A stretch of DNA of 64,000 nt, from NCBI RefSeq assembly GCF_009184895.1, contig NZ_WESE01000001.1, forward strand, positions 186,001-250,000, given 5' to 3'. Both the position numbers and the translations under genes were made by a program. Source of the stretch: Nostocoides sp. F2B08 (lineage in GTDB: Bacteria > Actinomycetota > Actinomycetes > Actinomycetales > Dermatophilaceae). Under the pieces are notes generated by a model. That model made no database searches and was not told the origin of the DNA. It worked only from the letters and a program-made list of their open reading frames with translations. Positions 28,378 through 39,746 of this stretch are shown piece after piece. Within the stretch, counting starts at the first letter, position 1. Each line of letters starts with the position of its first letter.

Positions 28378-30105
28378 GTGCAGGGCCTGAACCTGAGCCA
28401 GCCCGGGCTACGGCACGACACCGAGTGGTACAAGACGGCGGTCTTCTACGAGGTCCTCGTGCGCGCCTTCTCGGACACCACGGGATCGGGCACCGGCGAC
28501 CTGCAGGGGGTGATCAGCCGACTCGACTATCTCCAGTGGCTGGGCGTCGACTGTCTGTGGATCCCGCCGTTCTACGCGAGCCCGCTGCGCGACGGCGGCT
28601 ACGACATCGCCGACTACACCGCGGTCCTGCCCGAGTTCGGCACGATCGAGGACTTCCGCCAGCTCGTCGCCGAGGCGCACGCCCGCGGCATCCGCATCAT
28701 CACGGACTTCGTCATGAACCACACGAGCGACCAGCATCCGTGGTTCCAGGCGAGCAGGTCCGATCCCGACGGGCCCTACGGGGACTTCTACGTCTGGTCC
28801 GACACCGACGAGAAGTACCAGGACGCCCGCATCATCTTCGTCGACACCGAGGAGTCGAACTGGACCTTCGACCCGGTGCGCCGGCAGTTCTTCTGGCACC
28901 GCTTCTTCTCGCACCAACCGGATCTGAACTACGAGAACCCGGCCGTGCTCGAGGCGATGAAGGACGTCGTGCGGTTCTGGATGGACCTCGGGATCGACGG
29001 GTTCCGGCTCGACGCCATCCCCTATCTCATCGAGGAGGACGGCCACAACGGCGAGAACCATCCGCGCACGCACGACATCGTCGCGGACGTCCGGGCCATG
29101 GTCGACAGCGAGTACCCGGGCCGGATCCTGCTGGCCGAGGCCAACCAGCCGCCGCACGACGTCGTCGACTACTTCGGCACCGAGGATCGACCGGAGTGCC
29201 AGATGTGCTTCCACTTCCCGGTCATGCCGATGCTCTACTACTCACTGCGTGAGGAGCGCGCGGCGCCGATCATCGACGTGCTCGCCGACACCCCCCCGAT
29301 CCCGGCGTCCGGCCAGTGGGGCACGTTCCTGCGCAACCACGACGAGCTGACCCTCGAGATGGTCACCCCGGAGCAGCGGGCCGCGATGTACGGCTGGTAC
29401 GCACCCGATCCTCGGATGCGGGCCAACGTCGGCATCCGGCGACGGCTGGCGCCCCTGCTCGACAACTCGCGCCCCGAGCTCGAGCTCATCCACGCGATGG
29501 TGCTCAGCCTGCCGGGTTCGCCGTGTCTCTATTACGGCGACGAGATCGGGATGGGCGACAACATCTGGCTCGAGGACCGGGATGCCTCTCGCACTCCCAT
29601 GCAGTGGACGCCGGACCGCAACGCCGGCTTCTCGGGCTCGGACCCGGGTAAGCTCTACCTCCCGGTCATCACCTCACTCGTGTTCCACTACAACTCGACC
29701 AACGTCGAGGCGCAGATGGCGCACAGCTCGTCGCTGCTCCATTGGCTGCGCGGCATGCTGGCGGTGCGCAAGGCGCACCCCGTGTTCGGCCTCGGCGACT
29801 TCACCATGGCCGCGAGCAGCAACGACCACATCCTCGCCTTCGTGCGGTCGCACGCCGAGCGGCTCCCGGCCGAGGACCGCTCGGCGCAGGCGGTGCTCTG
29901 CATCAACAACCTGTCCTCGCGACCTCAGGCGACCCGGATCACGCTGCCGGAGGGGTATGCCCGCGCCGTCACCTTCGACCTGTTCGGCGGGTCCGGGTTC
30001 CCCGACATCGACGACGACGGCACCATCTCGGTGACGCTCGGGTCCCGTGACTTCTTCTGGCTCGGGTTGATCCCCGCCGTGGAACCCGAGGAGCGGCGTG
30101 GCTGA
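28378..30105 (+). CDS. treS: Trehalose synthase/maltose isomerase TreS
   Basis: 575-residue GH13_16 enzyme interconverting trehalose and maltose, here supplying maltose to the kinase. Catalytic residues: Asp212 (DGFRLDAIPYL), Glu254 (LLAEANQPP) and Asp322 (RNHDELTLE). The N-terminal WYKTAVFYEVLVRAFSD is the usual TreS beginning. Two GTG starts are possible: 28372, overlapping the glgE TGA, and 28378, which has GGAGG 5 nt upstream and is preferred. Unlike some actinobacteria, TreS and maltokinase are separate polypeptides here, overlapping by 8 bp. Confidence 0.95.
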   Translation: MQGLNLSQPGLRHDTEWYKTAVFYEVLVRAFSDTTGSGTGDLQGVISRLDYLQWLGVDCLWIPPFYASPLRDGGYDIADYTAVLPEFGTIEDFRQLVAEAHARGIRIITDFVMNHTSDQHPWFQASRSDPDGPYGDFYVWSDTDEKYQDARIIFVDTEESNWTFDPVRRQFFWHRFFSHQPDLNYENPAVLEAMKDVVRFWMDLGIDGFRLDAIPYLIEEDGHNGENHPRTHDIVADVRAMVDSEYPGRILLAEANQPPHDVVDYFGTEDRPECQMCFHFPVMPMLYYSLREERAAPIIDVLADTPPIPASGQWGTFLRNHDELTLEMVTPEQRAAMYGWYAPDPRMRANVGIRRRLAPLLDNSRPELELIHAMVLSLPGSPCLYYGDEIGMGDNIWLEDRDASRTPMQWTPDRNAGFSGSDPGKLYLPVITSLVFHYNSTNVEAQMAHSSSLLHWLRGMLAVRKAHPVFGLGDFTMAASSNDHILAFVRSHAERLPAEDRSAQAVLCINNLSSRPQATRITLPEGYARAVTFDLFGGSGFPDIDDDGTISVTLGSRDFFWLGLIPAVEPEERRG

Positions 30106-31566
30106 GATCCACCGAGGGACCTGGATCAGGCCCACCAAGACCGAGCTGCTCACCGGGTGGATGGGAGCGCAGCGATGGTATGCGGCGAAGGGCTCCACGC
30201 CCGACCTCACCGTCCTCGCGGCCTGGCGGCTGCCGGACCCCGAGGGTGACGTCGGCATCGAAACCCTCCTGGTGTCCGACTCGGCCGGGCCCGAGCCGGT
30301 GACCTACCAGGTCCCGCTCACCTACCGAGGTGGTCCCGTCGACGCGCTGGCCCACGCCCTCGTGGGCACGATGGAACACGGCGTCCTCGGCCCGCGATGG
30401 GTCTACGACGGTGCCCACGACCCGGTGTACGCAGCGGCACTCATGAGCATGATCCAGTCCGAGACCCTCGCCGAGTCGAGCAGCGAGAGCGACACCCTCG
30501 ATGAGCGGTTCACCGGGCACACCGCCTCCTCCTGGCACTCGCGGGTCACGGTCCTGGGCAGCAAGGTCCTCGTGGGTGAGCAGTCCAACACGTCCGTCAT
30601 CCTCGACGCCGCTGACACGGACGGCACGCCGACGCCGGTGATCGTCAAGATCTTCCGGACGCTCTCCGATGGGGACAACCCGGACGTGGTCCTCCAGAGC
30701 GCCCTCCGGGAGGCCGGGTGCCGCCGGGTGCCCGACGTCGTCGGATCCGTCGTCGGCTCCTGGCCGTCCGCACCGACCGCCTCCGGCTCTCTCAGTCCCG
30801 GGCTACTCAGTTCCGGGCACCTCGCGTTCGCCCAGGAGTTCATCGCCGGCTCCGAGGATGCCTGGCGGGTAGCGCTGCGGGCGGCCGGCGCAGGGACCGA
30901 TTTCGCCGCCGCGGCGCGAGAGCTCGGAGCAGCGACGGCCGAGGTCCACACCGCCCTCGCCGAGGCGCTGCCGACGAGGGCGGCCGGTCCTTCCGACATC
31001 GCGCGCATCACCGCGGTCACCCGCCGCCGCCTCGCCGCCGCAAGCGCTCTCGTGCCCGAGATCGCCACCCGGGCCGACCAGATCGAGACGGCCATCAGCG
31101 CCGCCGAGGCTGCGTCCTGGCCGGCGCTGCAGCGCATCCACGGGGACTTCCACCTCGGTCAGGTGCTGCACTCGCCTGAGCGCGGCTGGCTCCTCCTCGA
31201 CTTCGAGGGAGAACCGTTGCGGCCACTCGCCGAGCGGTCCCTGCCGGACTCGCCCTTCCGCGACATCGCCGGGATGCTCCGGTCCTTCGACTATGCGGGC
31301 GGCTCCGTCGAGCACGACAGGCCCGGGAGCAGCGCGCGCGCCTGGGTGGACAATGGCGTCACCGCCTTCCTGGAGGGATACGCCGGAACAGGCCCCGATC
31401 CGCGCGAACGTCATGACCTGCTGCGGGCCTTCCTCATCGACAAGGCGCTCTACGAAGTCGTCTACGAAGCCCGCAACCGCCCGACGTGGTTGGCCATCCC
31501 GGTGGCCGCCATCACCCGCCTCCTGGAGCATCCAGGGGAGCACGACGAAGAGAGAGGTGCGAGCTC

Positions 31567-31570
<4 letters not shown>
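30098..31570 (+). CDS. mak: Maltokinase (Mak/Pep2)
   Basis: 490-residue ATP-dependent kinase making maltose-1-phosphate from maltose, the link between TreS and GlgE. The N-terminal cap domain (QRWYAAKG) is followed by a phosphotransferase-like kinase core: VKIFRTL Lys, catalytic loop RIHGDFHLGQVL and metal-binding LLLDFEGEPLRPL. GTG 30098 has GAGGAG upstream and overlaps the treS stop; the end overlaps glgB as GTGA. TreS-Mak pairing in one operon suggests a physical TreS-Mak complex as reported in mycobacteria. Confidence 0.94.
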
Positions 31571-33899
<2,329 letters not shown>

Positions 33900-33903
<4 letters not shown>

Positions 33904-35561
33904 GCAGCGACCGCGCCGGGACCCCGGCCCGTTACGAGGACCTCGTCGATGTGGCCCATCTGGTGACGGCCTACTACACCCGCAAGCCGGATCCCGAGGA
34001 CGTCGACCAGCAGGTCGTCTTCGGGACCTCCGGGCACCGGGGGTCGAGCCTGCGGACCTCGTTCAACGAGGACCACATCCTCGCCACGACCCAGGCGATC
34101 GTCGACTACCGGCGCGCACAGGGCTTCAACGGCCCGTTGTTCCTGGCCCGGGACACCCACGCGCTGTCGGAGCCCGCCTGGGCGACGGCGCTCGAGGTCC
34201 TTGCGGCCAACGACGTCACGGTGCTGGTCGACGCCGCTGACCGCTACACGCCGACACCTGCCCTCTCGCACGCCATCCTCCGGGCCAACCGGGGGAAGGT
34301 GACCCGCATCGACGACCTCACCGCACCGGGACTGGCGGACGGCATCGTCGTCACGCCGTCGCACAACCCGCCCCAGGACGGAGGCTTCAAGTACAACCCT
34401 CCCCACGGCGGACCGGCCGACTCCGCGGCCACGTCCGCCATCGCTGCCGCGGCCAACGAATACGTCGCGGCCGCTCTCGAGGGCGTGCGCCGCATCCCGT
34501 TCGCCCGCGCGCGTGCGGCGGCCACCGCATACGACTTCCTCGGCACCTATGTCGACGACCTGCCGCAGGTTCTCGATCTCGAGAAGGTCCGCGACGCGGG
34601 GATACGGATCGGGGCCGACCCTCTCGGCGGTGCCGCGGTCGACTACTGGGGCGCGATCGCGGAGCGACACCGGCTCGACCTCACCGTGGTCAACAACCGG
34701 GTCGACCCCACGTGGCGGTTCATGACGCTGGACTGGGACGGCAAGATCCGGATGGACTGCTCCTCCCCCTCGGCGATGGCGGCGCTCATCGAGCAGCGCG
34801 ACGCCTTCGACATCGCGACCGGGAACGACGCCGACGCGGACCGCCATGGGATCGTCACGCCGGATGCCGGTCTGCTCAACCCCAACCACTACCTCGCGGT
34901 CGCCATCCAGTACCTCTTCGGCGGCGCCCGGCCGCAGTGGCGTGCCGACGGCTTCGTGGGCAAGACGCTCGTCTCCTCCTCGATGATCGACCGCGTTGCC
35001 GCCGACCTCGGCAGGCGCCTGGTCGAGGTCCCGGTCGGGTTCAAGTGGTTCGTCCCCGGACTGCTCGACGGCTCCGGGCCTTTCGGTGGCGAGGAGTCGG
35101 CCGGAGCGTCCTTCCTACGCCGCGACGGCTCGGTCTGGACGACGGACAAGGACGGGATCCTGCTGGCCCTCCTCGCCTCCGAGATCCTCGCCTCGACGGG
35201 CAGTACCCCGAGTGAGCTGTATGCCGAGCTGACCAGGCGGCATGGCGAGCCGGCCTACGCGCGAGTCGACGCACCCGCGGATCGCGAGCAGAAGGCTCGG
35301 CTGTCCGCTCTGTCTCCCGAGGACGTCACCGCAGACGCCCTCGCCGGCGAACCGATCGTCGCCAAGCTCACCGAAGCGCCCGGCAACGGCGCCGCGATCG
35401 GAGGACTCAAAGTCGTCACCGAGTCCGCCTGGTTCGCCGCGCGACCGTCCGGCACAGAGGACGTCTACAAGATCTACGCCGAGTCCTTCGAGGGACCCGA
35501 GCACCTCGCGAGGGTGCAGGCGGAGGCGCGGGAGGTCGTCGACGCGGCGCTGAGTCGCTGA
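33900..35561 (+). CDS. pgm: Phosphoglucomutase (alpha-D-glucose specific)
   Basis: 553-residue phosphohexomutase interconverting glucose-1-phosphate and glucose-6-phosphate, connecting the glucan operon to central metabolism. Active-site serine loop VTPSHNPPQDGGFKYN, metal-binding loop TGNDADADRHG, sugar-binding loop GGEESAGASF and phosphate-binding RPSGTEDVYKIYAES are all present. Its ATG overlaps the glgB stop. It is the last gene of the unit; it faces the ATP-grasp gene convergently across 79 bp, where I find no strong terminator. Confidence 0.96.
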
Positions 35562-35640
35562 GGAGCGGGCCACTCCGCCGGAGGGCTCCCCAGAGGAATC
35601 GGCACGGTCTCGCTCCCCGCGGCACGTGACCGGAGTCCAC

Positions 35641-36897
35641 TCACCCCAGGCGGGTCGTCTCGTCCTTGATCCAGAGGTCGATCAGACCACCGAAGTGGCC
35701 CTCGAACCGGTCCCATTCGTGGGGCGGGTAGGTCGACCGGATGGTGCTCGTCAGCAGCGCCCGGAAGGAGTCCGAGGCCACCCAGTCGAGCACCATCTCG
35801 TCGACGTGCGGCAGTGAGGTGGCGCAGAAGTCCCGGTACCGCTCGGTCTCGAAGTGCTCGTCGCAGAGCCGCTGGTAGGCCCCGAGACGCGTTCCGTAGT
35901 CGAGCGAGTCGTCGTCGGCGATCTCGAACCACGGTCCGCTGTCTACCTGGGTTCGTGCCCTGCGGTCGGTCACCACGCAGTACGTGGACCACTTGAGCAG
36001 AGCCTTCATCGCCCAGGGGAAGTAGTAGTGCAGCGACGTGACGGCGACGTCCGGGCAGGCGTTCGCGTAGTCGATCGGATAGATCACGTCGTCCTTGACG
36101 AGCATCTCGCAGCTGTTGAACTCCCAGCGGAAGAACGCGTTGACGGTCTGGCTGATCGTGATCGCCTCCTGGCCCGCGGCGTCGGACAGGAACCCGTGCG
36201 AGACGGCGTAGCGGTCGTGCATCGGCTCGTCCGGCTGGAACTTCATCACCATGGACTCGGGACCGATCGTCAGGGCCCTGGCGAAGACGTCGTAGTCGTC
36301 GATCGACTCCTGCAGGTGCATGAGCATCTCGCCGGACTCGTCGTAGGCGCGGTGCAACGCATCCCGGTCCTTGATCCGGGAGACCCCTCGCCAGCCCCCG
36401 CCGTCGAAGGGCTTCATGAAGAGGGGGTAGCCGAGATCCTCCGCCAGCGCGTCGAGGTCGAAGGACTGGTTGTACTTGGCCGAGGTGTAGGCCCATCGAG
36501 CGTTGTCGACAGGGTTCTTGTACGGCACCAGGACGGTGTTCGGAACCTTCATCCCGAGCCGGATCAAGGCGCAGTAGGCCGAGTGCTTCTCCATGGACTG
36601 GAACGTGAACGGGCTGTTGAGCAGGTAGACGTCGTCCATGAGGGACGCCTTCTTCAGCCATTCCCGGGGGTGGTAGTACCAGTAGGCGAGGCGGTCGACC
36701 ACCAGGTCCTGGCGGGACCGGTCGCGCAGGTTGAAGGGCTCGATCGTCATCCGCTCGGTGCGGATCTCGTGGGAGCCACCGTCCGGCGCCGTGATCACGC
36801 CGAGACGTGCGGCGATCGTCTCGAAGGCCGTGGGCCAGTCCTCCTCGGCACCGAGCAGGAGGCCGATGAGGTGGGAGCGGTCGGCGGATCCGGTCAT
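35641..36897 (-). CDS. ATP-grasp ligase-like protein of unknown substrate
   Basis: 418-residue protein with an ATP-grasp core. The nucleotide-binding lysine and glycine-rich loop are seen in PLFMKPFDGGGWRGVSRI, and acidic metal-binding candidates in FNSCEMLVKDDVIYPIDYANACPD. Start ATG 36897 has AAGGAG about 10 nt upstream, ruling out a long in-frame extension. It is soluble with no signal peptide. It lies 32 bp downstream of an esterase gene and near a second esterase-fold gene on the same strand, suggesting the three act on one compound: ligase forming an amide or ester, esterases cleaving or transferring. Family not recognised beyond the fold. Confidence 0.78.
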   Translation of the reverse strand: MTGSADRSHLIGLLLGAEEDWPTAFETIAARLGVITAPDGGSHEIRTERMTIEPFNLRDRSRQDLVVDRLAYWYYHPREWLKKASLMDDVYLLNSPFTFQSMEKHSAYCALIRLGMKVPNTVLVPYKNPVDNARWAYTSAKYNQSFDLDALAEDLGYPLFMKPFDGGGWRGVSRIKDRDALHRAYDESGEMLMHLQESIDDYDVFARALTIGPESMVMKFQPDEPMHDRYAVSHGFLSDAAGQEAITISQTVNAFFRWEFNSCEMLVKDDVIYPIDYANACPDVAVTSLHYYFPWAMKALLKWSTYCVVTDRRARTQVDSGPWFEIADDDSLDYGTRLGAYQRLCDEHFETERYRDFCATSLPHVDEMVLDWVASDSFRALLTSTIRSTYPPHEWDRFEGHFGGLIDLWIKDETTRLG

Positions 36898-36929
36898 GGG
36901 TCGTCTCTCCTTGGGTGCCGGTGTGGCTG

Positions 36930-37688
36930 TCAGACGAAGCGGGGAAGGTGCGCGGCGAGCTGTCGATGCCACCAGGGCCAGTCGTGGGCGCTGTCGTGGC
37001 CCCAGACGTCGAGTTCGTGCGGGATGCCCTTCTCGGCGAGGGCCTCCGCGAACGCGAGCGTGCCCGGGTATGCGCGGGTCGGGTCCCACTCGAACGGGCC
37101 CTGACCGACGACGAGGAGGAGCGAGACCCGCGAGCGCAACCACTCGAGATGGTCCCCGTGCAGGTTGGGCACGAAGGACATCGGATTGGCGAAGTACGTC
37201 GCGTCACCCGTCTCACCGAAACCACGGAAGCTCGCCGGGTCGTAGTTGCCCGACATGGCGATCGCCAGCGGGAAGAGGTCCGCACGGCTCAGAGCGCACT
37301 GCACCGCGTGGTAGGCACCCATGGACACACCGCTGGTGATGATGTCGGTCGGGCCGCCGAGCTCGTCGTAGATCCACGCGACGACGGAGTCGGTGATCCA
37401 GCGCTGGTAGACGCCGTACCGGTGCGCACGCTCCTCGGTCGGGACGTCGTATGCCGACCAGGTCCAGTCATCGAGTGTGTCGACCGTGAAGACGGTCACC
37501 CTCCCCGCGTCGATGAGCGGCGCGATGGCGTCGATGAGTCCGAAGTCGGCCGGTTGCCAGGCCTGCCCGGCCTCGGAGGGGAACATCAACAGCGGCCGTC
37601 CGAAGTGGCCGTACCGGATCACCTGGAGGTCGCGGGGGCCGCCGGTCACGGTCATCCTGCGCTGGGTGACCCGTCCCTGGAAGAGCAT
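36930..37688 (-). CDS. Alpha/beta-hydrolase-fold putative esterase
   Basis: 252-residue esterase-family protein (fold of S-formylglutathione hydrolase and antigen 85). The nucleophile elbow is SGVSMGAYHA and the C-terminal catalytic His is in WGHDSAHDWPWWHRQLA. No signal peptide, so probably cytoplasmic. TAGTGT lies exactly 6 nt before the ATG at 37688 with no ribosome-binding site, indicating a leaderless transcript that would continue into the ATP-grasp gene 32 bp downstream. Substrate unknown. Confidence 0.82.
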   Translation of the reverse strand: MLFQGRVTQRRMTVTGGPRDLQVIRYGHFGRPLLMFPSEAGQAWQPADFGLIDAIAPLIDAGRVTVFTVDTLDDWTWSAYDVPTEERAHRYGVYQRWITDSVVAWIYDELGGPTDIITSGVSMGAYHAVQCALSRADLFPLAIAMSGNYDPASFRGFGETGDATYFANPMSFVPNLHGDHLEWLRSRVSLLLVVGQGPFEWDPTRAYPGTLAFAEALAEKGIPHELDVWGHDSAHDWPWWHRQLAAHLPRFV

Positions 37689-37694
37689 GGGGAA

Positions 37695-37700
37695 ACACTA
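37695..37700 (-). promoter_or_regulatory. Predicted -10 box (TAGTGT) of leaderless esterase gene
   Basis: TAGTGT on the minus strand followed by TTCCCC and the ATG at 37688. The box lies inside a perfect 10-bp palindrome ACACTAGTGT. Confidence 0.5.
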
Positions 37701-37740
37701 GTGTGCGGCGGGCCTCCCGGCGAGGACTGTCACAGACCGA

Positions 37741-38787
37741 TCACCACGTGGTCGACAGGACGTCGGTGAGCACCGGCTCGAGGGCGTCGCGCCACCCGAT
37801 GAAGGTGTGCAGGTCAGGCACCTCGTGGTGCGCTACGCGGTGACCGGCGCGCCGCAGGGCCGCCGCGACCCGGCGGTTGTTCGGCGCGTTCTCCTCACGC
37901 TCCCCGCAGGTCATCCCCACGACGAGGGGGCTTCCGGTTCGGGGCAGGTCGCGGATCGCGGCGACATGTGCGGCGATGCGGTCGTAGTGGCGGAAGGTCC
38001 GCTCGCCGGGGTCGGTCGACGCATGGAAGAAGGACCCGGACTGCGCGACGGCCCCACTGATCCGCGGGTCGGTCAACGCCGCAAGAACCGCCGTGAGTCC
38101 GCCGAGCGATGCCCCGAGGACGGTCACGGGCCCGGACCTCGGGAACCGGTCGTCGAGCTCCTGGAGGACGGGCCCCGTCAGCTCCTGGAGGAAGGCGTGG
38201 GAGCCGGCGTAGGACTCCTCCCGCCGGGTCGCGGACAGGAGCGCCAACCGGACCGGCGGGACGTGCCCCTCGGCGATCAGATGCGCGCAGAGTCGGGTGA
38301 GCGACGCATACCTGTCGTAGTCCGGACCATCGAGGACGAGGAGGAGGCCGGCCGGCTCGGACGCGACCAGTCCGGCCGGTGACCAGACGGTCAGCTCGAC
38401 CGAGGCCGTGAACGGCCTCGTGGCCGGCATCGGGTCATACCGTCCTGGCGCGACCTCCGCCGACGTCCACGCCGGCGGCCGGTACCCGGGCGCCCGCCAG
38501 ACCGACCGGTGCCCGTCTGGGGTGTCGACGAGGTCGGCGTTGGCGGGATCGAGGACCGTGACCACGCGGTGGCCGCGCGTCACCTCGAACCGGTACTCGA
38601 ACCGGTCGACGGGCGGGCGCGGGAGGGAGATCTCCCAGTCCCCCGTGCCCATCCGGCGAAAGGTCCGGTCTCCGGGGATCGCCGGGTCACAGAGGAGGCG
38701 CGCCGCGGTGTCCCGGGGTCCGGACGGGAAGCCGAGAACGATCTCTCCGCTCGGTCGGGACCATCGATTCGCAGGCGACGGGCTCAG
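37741..38787 (-). CDS. Enterochelin-esterase-like hydrolase, probable CTG start
   Basis: Alpha/beta-hydrolase with a Fes-like N-terminal domain (PRPPVDRFEYRFEV) and a C-terminal esterase domain: nucleophile elbow VLGASLGGLTA, catalytic His in VPDLHTFIGW. The first ATG is at 38652 (303 residues), but the frame stays open upstream and encodes family-like sequence (GEIVLGFPSG, LLCDPAIPGDRTFRR). No ATG, GTG or TTG occurs there. CTG at 38787 overlaps the stop of the thioredoxin-like gene as CTGA, exactly like the ATGA/GTGA couplings seen elsewhere, giving 348 residues. Start therefore inferred; the core gene is certain. Substrate unknown; a siderophore role is possible but no siderophore genes are nearby. 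Confidence 0.75.
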   Translation of the reverse strand: MSPSPANRWSRPSGEIVLGFPSGPRDTAARLLCDPAIPGDRTFRRMGTGDWEISLPRPPVDRFEYRFEVTRGHRVVTVLDPANADLVDTPDGHRSVWRAPGYRPPAWTSAEVAPGRYDPMPATRPFTASVELTVWSPAGLVASEPAGLLLVLDGPDYDRYASLTRLCAHLIAEGHVPPVRLALLSATRREESYAGSHAFLQELTGPVLQELDDRFPRSGPVTVLGASLGGLTAVLAALTDPRISGAVAQSGSFFHASTDPGERTFRHYDRIAAHVAAIRDLPRTGSPLVVGMTCGEREENAPNNRRVAAALRRAGHRVAHHEVPDLHTFIGWRDALEPVLTDVLSTTW

Positions 38788-39725
38788 AAGAGGGCACTCA
38801 TCAGAGCCGTCCGGGCGCGGCGCACCCGGTCGTCGGCGGGCCCGACGACGTCGAACAGGCCGATCAGGTGGGTCCGCACGCGTTCGCGGTCCGGCCCGGA
38901 GGTCACCCGCACGAGGTCGACGAGGCGGGTGAACGCGTCGTCGATATGGCCGCCGAGCACGTCGAGATCGGCGACTCGGAGCACCGCCTCGACATCCCGG
39001 GGGTCTGCCGCTGCTGCGGCGCGCGCCTGTTGGAGATCGACACCCTGGGTCCGCTGCAACAGCGCCACCTGCGCCAGGCCGAGGCGTGCGTCGTCGTCAC
39101 CCGGATCTTCCGCCAGAGCCGACTCGTATGCGGTGCGTGCGGCGTCGAGATCGCCCGCCTCGATGGCGGCGAACGCGGCCTCGTGATGGACCGACACCGG
39201 CTCGTCAGCCGGCGACGTGTCGCCGGACTCGGGGATGGAAACGCTGCCCGTGACGCCCTGCTGGGTGGCCAGCTCGACCAGCTGGTCGAAAACCCCGGCA
39301 ACCTCCTCGCGGGAGTACACCCCCCCGAAGAGGGGCACGGGTCGGGCCTTGACCAGACCGAGCACCACCGGGACGCTCTGCACCTGGAACGCCTGCCGGA
39401 TCGCGAGCTCGGAGTCGATGTCGGCCGCCATGACCTGCAGGCGGCCACCCTTGCCGTCGGCGGCGGACCGCACGACGTCGACGAAGTCCACCGACTCCTG
39501 GATCGCGCTCGAGTAGAGCACCAGGACGGCTGCCACCGACGTGGTCGTCGCGACCGCCTGTTGGAAGGTGGCGTCGGTGACGGCTATGACCGCGCCACCC
39601 GGTGCGGCATCCCCATGAGCGGGGCCCGCGGAGGTCGCAGTACTCCCGGAAGAGGTGGTGCGCTTCTTGAGTCCGGACAGGTCGACTGCGCCGCGCAGGG
39701 CGGCTGCGGTGAAGGGAGTGGACAT
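38784..39725 (-). CDS. Thioredoxin-fold/TPR protein (CnoX/YbbN-like) without CxxC
   Basis: 313-residue cytoplasmic protein. A thioredoxin-like domain (VLVLYSSAIQESVDFVDVV ... QSVPVVLGLVKARPVPLFGG) is followed by tetratricopeptide-type helices (AFAAIEAGDLDAARTAYESAL). The catalytic CxxC is replaced by SAIQ, so it cannot be a dithiol oxidoreductase; E. coli YbbN/CnoX likewise acts as a chaperone/holdase. This corresponds in context to M. tuberculosis Rv1324. ATG 39725 is preferred for spacing to GGGGGAG; ATG 39734 is possible. Its stop overlaps the esterase frame. Confidence 0.85.
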   Translation of the reverse strand: MSTPFTAAALRGAVDLSGLKKRTTSSGSTATSAGPAHGDAAPGGAVIAVTDATFQQAVATTTSVAAVLVLYSSAIQESVDFVDVVRSAADGKGGRLQVMAADIDSELAIRQAFQVQSVPVVLGLVKARPVPLFGGVYSREEVAGVFDQLVELATQQGVTGSVSIPESGDTSPADEPVSVHHEAAFAAIEAGDLDAARTAYESALAEDPGDDDARLGLAQVALLQRTQGVDLQQARAAAAADPRDVEAVLRVADLDVLGGHIDDAFTRLVDLVRVTSGPDRERVRTHLIGLFDVVGPADDRVRRARTALMSALF

Positions 39726-39746
39726 GTCAGCCATTCTCCCCCACGG

